Part shown: positions 16,759 through 24,181 of the stretch, piece after piece
Layout: each line of letters opens with the position of its first letter
Position numbering within the stretch: the first letter of the stretch is position 1
NCBI GenBank assembly: GCA_026989215.1
Contig: JALSJV010000298.1
Coordinates: 1-44,789, forward strand
Source of the DNA: Acidimicrobiia bacterium
Lineage (GTDB): Bacteria; Actinomycetota; Acidimicrobiia; Spongiisociales; ZC4RG35
Length of the DNA stretch: 44,789 nucleotides
Direction of reading: 5' to 3'
Position numbers and translations under genes: made by a program
The notes under the pieces: model-generated
Databases searched by the model: none
Told to the model about the DNA's origin: nothing
What the model saw: the letters and a program-made list of their open reading frames with translations, nothing else

Positions 16759-17058
16759 ATGACGAGCCCCAAGGAGATCCCCGAACTCGCCACGGAGCTG
16801 ATCGAGCTCTCCAAGGAGTACCTTCGTCAGGAGACGATCGAGCCGGCGAGACGTCTGGGCCGACTCGCCGGTTTCGGGCTGGCCGCAGGCCTCCTGTTCG
16901 CGGTCGCCGCGCTCTTCCTGGGACTGGGGGTGTACGCGGCCCTGCGTCGGGTCCTGCCCGACGGACCATGGTACGTGGTGTTGGCGCGGGGGCTCACGGT
17001 GGTCGTCACCGGGGGAGCGGCCGCGCTCATCGGCTGGAGGATGACGAAGGATGGTTGA
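16759..17058 (+). CDS. Small membrane protein, actinobacterial holin-X-like (PF07332-type)
   Basis: 99 aa from the ATG at 16759; the track start is too far upstream and overlaps the MFS gene. An amphipathic N-terminal helix (ELATELIELSKEYLRQE) is followed by two transmembrane segments. This layout resembles the actinobacterial holin superfamily III or phage_holin_3_6 proteins, which are widespread chromosomal proteins usually not linked to phage. No phage genes are nearby. It overlaps the next small gene by 8 bp. Confidence 0.6.
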   Translation: MTSPKEIPELATELIELSKEYLRQETIEPARRLGRLAGFGLAAGLLFAVAALFLGLGVYAALRRVLPDGPWYVVLARGLTVVVTGGAAALIGWRMTKDG

Positions 17059-17245
17059 GCGCGCCGACATCGAAGCGAAGGCCCGCGAGCTGCAGGCCGC
17101 CGTCGAGGAGACCAAGGAGTCGGCCCAGAACACGGCCGTGCTGGCGGCGGTCGCCGTGGTGGTGGTCGTCGCGTTGGCCTATCTGGCGGGCCGACGGAGG
17201 GGACGGGCCGGGAAGACCGTCGTCGAGGTCTACCGGGTGCGCTGA
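17051..17245 (+). CDS. Small single-pass membrane protein
   Basis: 64 aa: a charged helix (ADIEAKARELQAAVEETKES), one hydrophobic segment (VLAAVAVVVVVALAYLAG) and a basic tail (RRRGRAGK). It is translationally coupled to the holin-like gene (ATG inside its end), so the two probably work together at the membrane. DUF3618-like or other coiled-coil membrane proteins share this shape. No function can be assigned. Confidence 0.6.
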   Translation: MVERADIEAKARELQAAVEETKESAQNTAVLAAVAVVVVVALAYLAGRRRGRAGKTVVEVYRVR

Positions 17246-17469
17246 TCCTGCCGGGCGATCTGGAGCCGGGGCTCGTCACCCGAGCCCGTCCTGATCACCA
17301 GGCCACGACCGTGGCTCAGGACCTCCCGGTGGACGAGCTCCCGACGCCGACGACGGGAGCCCCTCCACAGACCCGCCGCCACCAACGCGGCTCCGGTCAG
17401 GAGGCGGGCTTGGTCCCCGGTGCGGAGACCTCGGAAGAGGAGGGTGGTACCGCGGGCGACGAGGTTCAT
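17230..17469 (-). CDS. Small hypothetical protein
   Basis: 79 aa. A hydrophobic stretch (LLTGAALVAAGLWRG) is followed by RRRRREL and a basic, polar C-terminus. It converges on the 64-aa gene with a 16-bp overlap and is divergent from the microprotein gene at 17541. Between the two divergent starts lies GTAATACAGT, which could give a -10 on either strand. It fills an otherwise open gap, but coding status is less sure than for its neighbours. Confidence 0.45.
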   Translation of the reverse strand: MNLVARGTTLLFRGLRTGDQARLLTGAALVAAGLWRGSRRRRRELVHREVLSHGRGLVIRTGSGDEPRLQIARQDQRTR

Positions 17470-17488
17470 GGAAGGGGCCGGTCCGTAA

Positions 17489-17494
17489 TACAGT
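17489..17494 (+). promoter_or_regulatory. -10 box TACAGT upstream of the ttuB operon
   Basis: TACAGT lies 46 nt before the ATG of the 31-aa ORF and is the only TAnnnT match in this gap. It would drive the microprotein-ttuB-ttuA-trmI unit. Confidence 0.4.
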
Positions 17495-17540
17495 GCACGG
17501 TACTGCCCATCTGCTCCGTCCGTCGAACTGTGAGGACGCC

Positions 17541-17636
17541 ATGATGAACCGCCGCTTCATCCAGATCGTCACGGCCATCGTCGTGATCGGCATGGTCATG
17601 TCCGTGCTGGCCGCCGTCATCTCTGCGCTCTCATGA
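17541..17636 (+). CDS. 31-aa membrane microprotein, first gene of the ttuB operon
   Basis: Too short for the track. MMNRRFIQIVTAIVV...VISALS is a basic N-terminus followed by one transmembrane helix, ending at a TGA at 17634-17636. An alternative ATG is at 17544. The stop overlaps the ttuB ATG (ATGA), so it is part of that operon. In size and shape it recalls the one-helix Prli42 family of Firmicutes, but homology is not shown. Overlap with ttuB and the clean hydrophobic pattern support real coding. Confidence 0.6.
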   Translation: MMNRRFIQIVTAIVVIGMVMSVLAAVISALS

Positions 17637-17833
17637 AGGTCATCCTGCGTCAGCCGCGCCGCGAGATCGAGCTGGAGGGGGTTCGGCGAGTCCGGGACCT
17701 GCTGAAGCGTCTCGACATCGTCGCCGAGTCGGTGCTCGTGATCCGGGGCGACGAGCTCCTCACCATCGACGAGCCGCTCTCCGACGACGACGTGGTCGAG
17801 CTGCGGCCCGTCATCTCGGGGGGCGCTCGATGA
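17633..17833 (+). CDS. ttuB: TtuB-like ubiquitin-fold sulfur carrier (ThiS/MoaD superfamily)
   Basis: 66 aa beta-grasp protein. MKVILRQPRREIEL, RVRDLLKRL, ESVLVIRGDELLT and VVELRPVISGG follow the pattern of Thermus TtuB, the sulfur donor for 2-thiolation of tRNA T54. A diglycine (G63-G64) is needed for C-terminal adenylation and thiocarboxylate formation. Here two extra residues, Ala-Arg, follow it, so trimming may be needed before activation. The stop overlaps the ttuA start (ATGA). No E1-like (MoeB/TtuC) or JAMM protease gene is in the window. A generic MoaD/ThiS role is less likely given ttuA next door. Confidence 0.85.
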   Translation: MKVILRQPRREIELEGVRRVRDLLKRLDIVAESVLVIRGDELLTIDEPLSDDDVVELRPVISGGAR

Positions 17834-18747
17834 AGTGCCGCGTCTGCCGTGAGAAGGCGGTCATCCAGATCCGTCGGCACAACGCCAACTTCTGCAAACC
17901 GCACTTCATCGCCCACGTCCGTCGCCAGGTCGAGCGCACCATCGCCGACTACTCGATGATCGCCCCCGGTGACCGGCTCCTGCTGGGAGTGTCGGGGGGC
18001 AAGGACAGTCTGGCCCTGTGGGACATCCTCACCGAGCTGGGATACCGGGTGGACGGGGTGTACCTGCATCTCGGCATCGGGGAGTACAGCTCCGACAGCC
18101 TCCGCTTCTCCCAGACCTTCGCCGAGGAGCGTGGGCTCCGTCTCGAGGTGGTGGATCTCCCCGCCGACTACGGGTTCTCGGTCCCCGAGGCGGCACGGGC
18201 GTCCCATCGGACGGCGTGCTCGGCCTGTGGTCTCTCCAAGCGCTACATCCTCAACCGCGTCGCGGTCGAAGGCGGCTACGACACCCTGGTGATGGGTCAC
18301 AACCTCGACGACGAAGCCGCCACCCTCTTCTCGAACGTCCTCCAGTGGAATCTCGAGTACCTCGCCCGACAGCACCCGGTGCTCCCGGCCGCCGACGGAC
18401 TCACCAAGAAGATCAAGCCCCTGATCCGGGTGGCGGAACGGGAGACCGCCGCCTACGCGGTGCTCTCGGGGATCGAGTACGAGGTCGAGGAATGCCCGAT
18501 GGCCGCGGGCAACACGATCAACCGCTACAAGGAGTGGCTGAACCGCCTGGAGGAGGAGTCTCCGGGGATCAAAGCCCAGTTCCTCAAGGGGTTCCTCGAC
18601 CGGGGATCGAAGGCCTTCCGCGAGGGCGGTCCCCCCGAGCTCGTGGCGTGTGAGTCCTGCGGGAGCCCGACGACGGGGGCGGTCTGTGCGTTCTGTCGGC
18701 TCCGCGACGTCACCCTCGTCGAGATCCGTCGTCGGGAGACGGCGTGA
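17830..18747 (+). CDS. ttuA: TtuA-type tRNA 2-thiouridine synthase (PP-loop, two zinc fingers)
   Basis: 305 aa. An N-terminal zinc finger (C3, C6, C22, H25), PP-loop GVSGGKDS (53-60) for ATP-dependent uridine adenylation, three catalytic/Fe-S cysteines (C130, C133 in TACSACG; C222 in EECPMA) and a C-terminal zinc finger (C274, C277, C286, C289) define the TtuA/Ncs6 group. In Thermus, TtuA uses a [4Fe-4S] cluster and TtuB thiocarboxylate to make s2T54 in the T-loop. TtcA lacks these zinc fingers, so it is unlikely. Action on U34 (Ncs6-like) is possible but MnmA usually does this in bacteria. It overlaps both neighbours. Confidence 0.92.
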   Translation: MKCRVCREKAVIQIRRHNANFCKPHFIAHVRRQVERTIADYSMIAPGDRLLLGVSGGKDSLALWDILTELGYRVDGVYLHLGIGEYSSDSLRFSQTFAEERGLRLEVVDLPADYGFSVPEAARASHRTACSACGLSKRYILNRVAVEGGYDTLVMGHNLDDEAATLFSNVLQWNLEYLARQHPVLPAADGLTKKIKPLIRVAERETAAYAVLSGIEYEVEECPMAAGNTINRYKEWLNRLEEESPGIKAQFLKGFLDRGSKAFREGGPPELVACESCGSPTTGAVCAFCRLRDVTLVEIRRRETA

Positions 18748-19595
18748 GCGGCCCCTTCCGGCTCGGCGACTCCCTGCTCCTCGTCGACGGCAAGGGCAGG
18801 CACTATCTGGTGAAACTGGTCGAGGGCGGGGAGTTCCACTACCACCGGGGTGTGGTCCCCCACGCCGAGCTCGTCGGGAGATCCGAGGGGTGCTGGGTGA
18901 CGTCGACGGGAGGAGGTCGCCTGCTCGTGCTCCGACCCCGCCTCGCCGACTACATCCTGAAGATGCAGCGGGGAGCCCAGGTCGTCTACCCGAAGGACAT
19001 CGGTCCGATCCTCGTCTGGGCCGATATCGCACCGGGGATGACCGTGCTGGAGGCGGGGACCGGTTCGGGAGCGCTCGCCATGGCGTTGGCGAGGGCGGTG
19101 GGGGCCGGAGGGCGCGTCGTCAGTGTCGAGCGTCGGCCCGATCACGGGGCACACGCTCGCCGAGCCATCCGTCGCTGGTTCGGTGAGATCCCTCCGCAGC
19201 TGGAGCTCCGCGAGGGGGAGGTGGAGGACGTCGTCGGCGAGATCCGACCGGAGCGGCTCGTCCTCGACCTCCCCGAACCCTGGCACGTCGTGACCCCCGC
19301 TGCCGAACATCAACCCGGCGGAGCCGTCTTCTGTGCCTACCTCCCCACGATCCCCCAGGTCCAGACCCTGGTGGAGGCCCTCCGGAGCTCGGGACGTTTC
19401 GCCGAGATCGAGACCTTCGAGACCCTCCACCGCTCGTGGAAGGTGGCAGGCCGTTCGGTACGTCCCGACCACCAGATGGTGGGACACACCGGGTTCGTCA
19501 CCGTGGCCCGCCGGGTGGAGGCGCGGGTCGACGACGTCGGGTCGGCGACCGATGATGCGGGCGGGGCGGACCCTCAGGGGGTCACGGCTCGATGA
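18744..19595 (+). CDS. trmI: tRNA (adenine-58-N1)-methyltransferase
   Basis: 283 aa from a GTG overlapping the ttuA stop. The N-terminal small beta domain (FRLGDSLLLVDGKGRHYLVKL), YPKDIGPI, the SAM motif EAGTGSGAL (103-111), VLDLPEPW (the catalytic-type Asp/Pro motif) and the C-terminal VRPDHQMVGHTGF tail are the TrmI pattern. It methylates A58 of the tRNA T-loop. In Thermus, m1A58 promotes 2-thiolation at T54, so linkage to ttuB-ttuA is functionally sensible. In mycobacteria trmI also sits beside the Pup-proteasome genes. Its last bases overlap the convergent ferredoxin gene. Confidence 0.95.
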   Translation: MSGPFRLGDSLLLVDGKGRHYLVKLVEGGEFHYHRGVVPHAELVGRSEGCWVTSTGGGRLLVLRPRLADYILKMQRGAQVVYPKDIGPILVWADIAPGMTVLEAGTGSGALAMALARAVGAGGRVVSVERRPDHGAHARRAIRRWFGEIPPQLELREGEVEDVVGEIRPERLVLDLPEPWHVVTPAAEHQPGGAVFCAYLPTIPQVQTLVEALRSSGRFAEIETFETLHRSWKVAGRSVRPDHQMVGHTGFVTVARRVEARVDDVGSATDDAGGADPQGVTAR

Positions 19596-19827
19596 AGATG
19601 CACTCGCCGGGGCACTCCTCGGCGGCCTCGATCACGATGTCCTCCTGACCGGCGGGCACCGGCGCCAGACCCTGGGCACCCTGGGGGTTCCCCTCGGACT
19701 CGGCGTAGATCGTGTCGCCGTCACGCACATAGGCGAGGCCGTCGTCGAGGAGGACGAAGACGTCGGGGGCGATCTCCTCGCACAGCCCGTCTCCGGTGCA
19801 CAGGTCCTGGTCGATCCATACCTTCAT
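19582..19827 (-). CDS. Small ferredoxin (3Fe-4S type)
   Basis: 81 aa from the ATG at 19827, with AGGAGAAGGA upstream; the longer track ORF would run into the ARC leader. C10-TGDGL-C16, APDVF, and a C-terminal EECPGECIFIE (C72, C76) give three canonical Cys of a 3Fe-4S ferredoxin plus a fourth at C76. The middle is acidic. Such ferredoxins carry electrons to P450s or other enzymes. It is the only minus-strand gene between 17.5 and 37.4 kb. A tie to the Fe-S enzyme TtuA is conceivable but unproven. Confidence 0.9.
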   Translation of the reverse strand: MKVWIDQDLCTGDGLCEEIAPDVFVLLDDGLAYVRDGDTIYAESEGNPQGAQGLAPVPAGQEDIVIEAAEECPGECIFIEP

Positions 19828-19860
19828 GATGTGTGTTCCTTCTCCTGATACCGGCGCCCC

Positions 19861-19866
19861 ATCGTA
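19861..19866 (-). promoter_or_regulatory. -10 box TACGAT for the ferredoxin gene
   Basis: On the minus strand TACGAT lies 33 nt before the ferredoxin ATG, leaving a short leader with AGGAG. It is divergent from the ARC TATACT about 90 bp away. Confidence 0.4.
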
Positions 19867-19956
19867 GTCGCCGACGGGCGCTTTCCGGGCATCCTCGAAG
19901 CCCGCGGGCAGGACGGCCGACGGAGAAGGTGTGGTCGCAATAGCGCCGACGCCCCA

Positions 19957-19962
19957 TATACT
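19957..19962 (+). promoter_or_regulatory. -10 box TATACT for the proteasome operon (arc-dop-pup-prcB-prcA)
   Basis: TATACT starts 39 nt before the ARC ATG; GAGGAGGGA follows as the ribosome-binding site. Tight spacing of the next four genes suggests they share this promoter. Confidence 0.5.
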
Positions 19963-19995
19963 GCGCGTGGAGCCCAACGAGGAGGGACGTCGCCC

Positions 19996-21723
19996 ATGAG
20001 CCAGAACCAGGGCGCCGACGAGGCAGCCGCCCTCCGCAGGAGGGTGGCGGACCTCGAAGCCGAGATCGACGACCTCAAGCGGAGACTGCGGGACGCGCCC
20101 CGACGTCTCCACGATCTCGAAGAGCGCCTCGCCGACAGCCAGCAGCGCCTGGCGCGAGCGATGGCGCAGAACGAGAAGCTCTCCTCGGTGCTCGAGGAGG
20201 CACGGGAACAGCTCAGTGTCCTCCGGGCGGAGGTGGAGAAGCTCACCACCCCTCCCAACGCCTTCGGCACGGTCCTCCAGGTCAACGAGGACGGATCGGT
20301 CGACGTGATGACCGGCAACCGCAAGTTACGGGTCGCCGCCCAGCCGAACATCGAGGTGAAGCAGCTCCAGGTCGGCCAGGAAGTCCTGCTGAACGAGAGC
20401 TTCACCATCGTCGACGTGCGCTCCTTCGACGCCTCCGGGGAGGTGGTGCGGGTCCGGGAGAAGCTCGACGACGGCCGCCTCGTGGTGATCGCCCACGCCG
20501 ACGACGAGCGGGTGGTGGAGCTGGCCGACTCGATGCGGGACGTGCCGTTGCGAGCCGGTGACTACGTGCGGATCGATCCGCGCAGCGGACTCGTCTTCGA
20601 GCGCCTGATCAGACCCGAGGTGCAGGAGTTGGTGCTCGAAGAGGTGCCCGACGTCACCTACGAACAGGTGGGAGGCCTTCGGGAGCAGATCGAGGAGATC
20701 CGTGACGCCGTCGAGCTTCCCTATCGGCACAAGGAGCTGTTCGCCGAGTACGGGTTGGTCCCGCCCAAGGGCATCCTCCTGTACGGTCCCCCGGGATGCG
20801 GGAAGACGTTGATCGCCAAGGCGGTGGCCAACAGCCTTGCCAAGGCGGTGGCCGAGCGCACCGGGCGACCCGACGCCCGCAGCTACTTCCTCAACGTCAA
20901 GGGTCCCGAGCTGCTGAACAAGTGGGTGGGGGAGACGGAACGCCAGATTCGTCTCATCTTCCAGCGGGCCAAGGAGAAGTCGGACGAGGGCGTGCCCGTG
21001 ATCGTGTTCTTCGACGAGATGGACTCTCTGTTCCGGACCCGGGGGAGCGGGATCTCCTCGGATGTCGAGTCGACGATCGTGCCCCAGCTCTTGAGCGAGC
21101 TCGACGGGGTCGAGTCGCTGAAGAACGTGATCGTGATCGGAGCCTCCAACCGTGAGGACCTCATCGACCCCGCCATCCTCCGCCCGGGGCGTCTCGACGT
21201 GAAGATCAAGATCAACCGACCGGACCCGGTGGCGGCGCGGGAGATCTTCAAGATCTACCTGTCGAGGGACGTCCCCATCGATCCCGAGACCCTCGCCGCC
21301 AAGGGCGGCGACCGGGAGGCGGTGATCGCCGACTTCATCGAGGCCACCGTGGCGGCGATGTACGCCGAGACCGACGAGAACCGGTTCCTGGAGGTGACGT
21401 ACGCCAACGGTGATCGGGAGATCCTGTACTTCAAGGACTTCTCCAGCGGGGCGATGATCGAGAACATCGTTCGGCGGGCGAAGAAGGACGCCATCAAGCG
21501 CCAGATCGCCGGCGGCACCCGCGGGATCAAGAAGGAGGATCTGCTCAACGCCATCAAGCAGGAGTTCCGAGAGCACGAAGACCTGCCCAACACCACCAAC
21601 CCCGACGACTGGGCGAAGATCTCGGGCAAGAAGGGCGAACGGATCGTCTACGTCCGTACCCTGTTGGACGGTGACGGCGAGAGCCGGATGGTGGACGGCG
21701 TCTCCACCGGGCAGTATCTCTGA
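19996..21723 (+). CDS. arc: Proteasome-activating AAA ATPase ARC (Mpa)
   Basis: 575 aa. An N-terminal coiled coil (about 8-85) binds Pup, two OB-fold segments follow (about 88-225), then one AAA module with Walker A GPPGCGKT (264-271), Walker [10 protein letters not shown] and second region-of-homology Arg residues ([11 protein letters not shown]). The C-terminus is GQYL, whose penultimate Tyr docks into the PrcA ring. It unfolds pupylated proteins and feeds them to the 20S core. It lies directly before dop and pup, as in mycobacteria. Confidence 0.97.
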   Translation: MSQNQGADEAAALRRRVADLEAEIDDLKRRLRDAPRRLHDLEERLADSQQRLARAMAQNEKLSSVLEEAREQLSVLRAEVEKLTTPPNAFGTVLQVNEDGSVDVMTGNRKLRVAAQPNIEVKQLQVGQEVLLNESFTIVDVRSFDASGEVVRVREKLDDGRLVVIAHADDERVVELADSMRDVPLRAGDYVRIDPRSGLVFERLIRPEVQELVLEEVPDVTYEQVGGLREQIEEIRDAVELPYRHKELFAEYGLVPPKGILLYGPPGCGKTLIAKAVANSLAKAVAERTGRPDARSYFLNVKGPELLNKWVGETERQIRLIFQRAKEKSDEGVPVIVFFDEMDSLFRTRGSGISSDVESTIVPQLLSELDGVESLKNVIVIGASNREDLIDPAILRPGRLDVKIKINRPDPVAAREIFKIYLSRDVPIDPETLAAKGGDREAVIADFIEATVAAMYAETDENRFLEVTYANGDREILYFKDFSSGAMIENIVRRAKKDAIKRQIAGGTRGIKKEDLLNAIKQEFREHEDLPNTTNPDDWAKISGKKGERIVYVRTLLDGDGESRMVDGVSTGQYL

Positions 21724-21724
21724 C

Positions 21725-23200
21725 ATGGCGCTCCGCAAGGTGCTCGGCACCGAGACCGAGTACGGGATCACGGTTCGGGGACAGCCGGACTTCAACCCCG
21801 CCGTCGCCTCCGCCCTCGTGATCAACGCCTTCCCCGGGGAGCGGGTGCGGGTCCAGTGGTCCTTCGAGGAGGAGTCGCCCGGGCGGGATGCCCGTGGGTT
21901 CGGGCACGAGGGCTACGGCGTCGCCGATCCCGACTCCGCCCTCGTCAACGCGGTGCTCTCCAACGGTGCTCGGCTCTACGTCGACCACGCCCATCCCGAG
22001 TACTCGGGTCCGGAATGCTGGGATCCCCTCCAGGGCGCCCTCTACGACAAGGCGGGCGAGGTGGTGATGCACGTCTCCGCCGTCGAGGCCTGCCGCGCCC
22101 TGCCCGAGGGTCACGAGGTCCGGCTGTACAAGAACAACTCCGACGGCAAGGGCAACTCCTATGGGGCGCACGAGAACTACCTGCTCGCCCGTGATCTCCC
22201 CTTCGGGGACGTGATCCGCTACGCGACGACCTTCCTGGTGACCCGACAGGTGTTCACGGGCTCGGGCAAGGTGGGAGCCGAGAACGGCCGCCCGTCGGTG
22301 GACTTCCAGGTGACCCAGCGGGCCGATTTCTTCGAGGAGGAGGTGGGCCTCGAGACGACGCTGAAACGTCCCATCGTCAACACCCGGGACGAACCCCACG
22401 GCGATCCCGGGAAATACCGGCGCCTCCACGTGATCATCGGCGACGCCAACCTGTCGGAGGTGCAGACCTTCCTCAAGCTCGGATCGATGGCGCTGCTCCT
22501 CGCCGCCTTGGAGGACGGTGCCCTGCCCGAGGCCTTGGAGCTCGACGACCCGGTCGAGGCCTGTTGGAAGGTGAGCCACGATCCCACCCTCTCCGAGACC
22601 CTGCCGTTGGCAGAAGGGGGTCGGGCGACGGCGCTCGAGCTCCAGTTCCGATATCTGGAGTGGATCGAGAAGTACGTCCGCTCGGAGATGGACGAGCCGG
22701 TGTGGGATCGAGTGCTGGAGGTGTGGCGGGGCGTGCTCGAGGATCTCGAGGCCGAACCCATGAGGACCGCCGACCGGCTCGACTGGGTGGCGAAATACCG
22801 ACTCCTCGAGGGGTTCAGGGAGCGGGACGGACTCGACTGGAACGCCGCCAAACTCAAGGCTCTCGACCTCCAGTATCACGACGTGGATCCCGAACGGGGG
22901 CTCTACCACCGGCTCGTGCGGAGGGGTGCCATGCAGCGGCTCTTCACCGACGAGGAGATCCTGGCGGCCGTCGGCGATCCGCCCGAGCGGACCCGTGCCT
23001 ATTTCCGGGGACGTTGCGTGCGCGACTTCCCCGATTCGCTCATCGCCGCCAACTGGGATTCGCTGGTCTTCGACATCGGCGAATCCCATCTCAAGCGGGT
23101 TCCTATGATGGAGCCCCTGAGAGGAGACCGCGACCGCGTCGGGCCGCTGCTGGATTCGGTGGCCGACGCATCCGAACTGATCGAGGCGTTAGGAGGCTGA
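21725..23200 (+). CDS. dop: Depupylase/deamidase Dop
   Basis: 491 aa of the carboxylate-amine ligase-like Pup ligase family. The N-terminal GTETEYGI carries the metal/ATP-binding glutamates; NGARLYVDHAHPEYS, YKNNSDGKGNSYGAHENYL and NTRDEPHGD are family motifs. Identity as Dop rather than PafA rests on position next to pup, greater length, the GTETEYG form and the insert after residue 30. Dop cleaves the isopeptide bond between Pup and target lysines. Because Pup here already ends in Glu, its deamidase activity would not be needed. The track start at 21671 is too early; ATG 21725 gives the normal N-terminus. Confidence 0.95.
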   Translation: MALRKVLGTETEYGITVRGQPDFNPAVASALVINAFPGERVRVQWSFEEESPGRDARGFGHEGYGVADPDSALVNAVLSNGARLYVDHAHPEYSGPECWDPLQGALYDKAGEVVMHVSAVEACRALPEGHEVRLYKNNSDGKGNSYGAHENYLLARDLPFGDVIRYATTFLVTRQVFTGSGKVGAENGRPSVDFQVTQRADFFEEEVGLETTLKRPIVNTRDEPHGDPGKYRRLHVIIGDANLSEVQTFLKLGSMALLLAALEDGALPEALELDDPVEACWKVSHDPTLSETLPLAEGGRATALELQFRYLEWIEKYVRSEMDEPVWDRVLEVWRGVLEDLEAEPMRTADRLDWVAKYRLLEGFRERDGLDWNAAKLKALDLQYHDVDPERGLYHRLVRRGAMQRLFTDEEILAAVGDPPERTRAYFRGRCVRDFPDSLIAANWDSLVFDIGESHLKRVPMMEPLRGDRDRVGPLLDSVADASELIEALGG

Positions 23201-23201
23201 C

Positions 23202-23390
23202 ATGTCGGACCAGGAGCGGGCCCGTCGTCCGGCCCGGAAGCAAGAGGAGACCGAAGAGACCGAGGTCATCGAGGAGTCGGTCGAAGCCGACGTGGAGAAG
23301 ATCGACGAGCTGCTCGACGAGATCGACTCGGTGTTGGAGGAGAACGCCGAGGAATTCGTCAAGAACTACGTGCAGAAGGGCGGCGAGTGA
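23202..23390 (+). CDS. pup: Prokaryotic ubiquitin-like protein Pup
   Basis: 62 aa, highly charged, starting 1 bp after dop. The C-terminal half (VEKIDELLDEIDSVLEENAE) is the helix bound by ARC, and the tail is EFVKNYVQKGGE. The terminal residue is Glu, not the Gln seen in mycobacteria, so PafA can use it directly. The gene sits between dop and prcB as in other actinobacteria, and its stop overlaps the prcB GTG. Length and ending match the family very well. Confidence 0.98.
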   Translation: MSDQERARRPARKQEETEETEVIEESVEADVEKIDELLDEIDSVLEENAEEFVKNYVQKGGE

Positions 23391-24181
23391 ACCCGTCACG
23401 GATGCCTCTCCCCCTCGACGCGCCGCTGCCGGGATCCAGTTTCACCGAGCTCCTGACCGGGCTCGGCCAAGCCCCGACCTGGGACGTCCCCCCCGGGGCG
23501 GAACGGATGCTGCAGGCCCCCGAGGGGACGACGGTCCTCGCCCTCCGCTACGCGGGTGGGGTGGTGATGGCGGGCGACCGCCAAGCCACCGAGGGCACCA
23601 CCGTCGCCCATCGCCGAATCCAGAAGGTGTTCCCCGCCGATCGATACTCGGCCGTCGCCATCGCGGGGACCGCCGGACTCGCCATCGAGATGGTCCGGCT
23701 CTTCCAGGTCGAGCTCGAACACTACGAGAAGATCGAAGGGATCCGGCTCAGCCTCGAAGGGAAGGCGAACTTCCTTGCCCGACTGGTCCGGGGTCAGCTT
23801 CCGATGGTCTTCCAAGGGTTGATCGTCGTGCCGCTGTTCGCCGGGTACGACGAGCACGAAGAGCGAGGCCGTCTCTACACCTTCGACATCGTCGGCGGGC
23901 GATACGAGGAGCGAGACTACGGATCCACCGGGTCCGGTTCCCGGCTGGCGAAGTCGTATCTTCGTACCGCCTTCCGGCCCGATCTCGATCCGTCCGCTGC
24001 GCTCCGCGTCGCCCTCGGTGCGCTGGTGGCGGCCGCCGACGAGGACGTCGCCACCGGCGGTCCGGACCTGCGGCGGGGGATCCTCCCCAGCGTCTACGCC
24101 GTCGACGCCGACGGCGTGCGCGAGGTCCCCGAGGACCTGGTGCGCGAGGCGGCCGAAGCCGCCCTGGAGGAGGTCCGGTGA
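23387..24181 (+). CDS. prcB: 20S proteasome beta subunit
   Basis: 264 aa from a GTG overlapping the pup stop; an ATG at 23402 is possible. A propeptide of 47 residues ends at EG, followed by the catalytic Thr48 (TTVLALRYAGGVVMAGDR). Lys in RRIQKVF and the GSTGSGS loop match active actinobacterial beta subunits. It makes the inner rings of the core particle that degrade pupylated proteins. It overlaps prcA by 4 bp. Confidence 0.97.
   Translation: MNPSRMPLPLDAPLPGSSFTELLTGLGQAPTWDVPPGAERMLQAPEGTTVLALRYAGGVVMAGDRQATEGTTVAHRRIQKVFPADRYSAVAIAGTAGLAIEMVRLFQVELEHYEKIEGIRLSLEGKANFLARLVRGQLPMVFQGLIVVPLFAGYDEHEERGRLYTFDIVGGRYEERDYGSTGSGSRLAKSYLRTAFRPDLDPSAALRVALGALVAAADEDVATGGPDLRRGILPSVYAVDADGVREVPEDLVREAAEAALEEVR

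Noticed and set aside
16759-17058. Holin-like gene as sign of a prophage
   Set aside because: No integrase, lysin, structural phage genes or att repeats nearby; this holin family is common on actinobacterial chromosomes.
22564-24177. Long plus-strand frame before PrcA
   Set aside because: Shadow of dop, pup and prcB; only the part from GTG 24178 is real.
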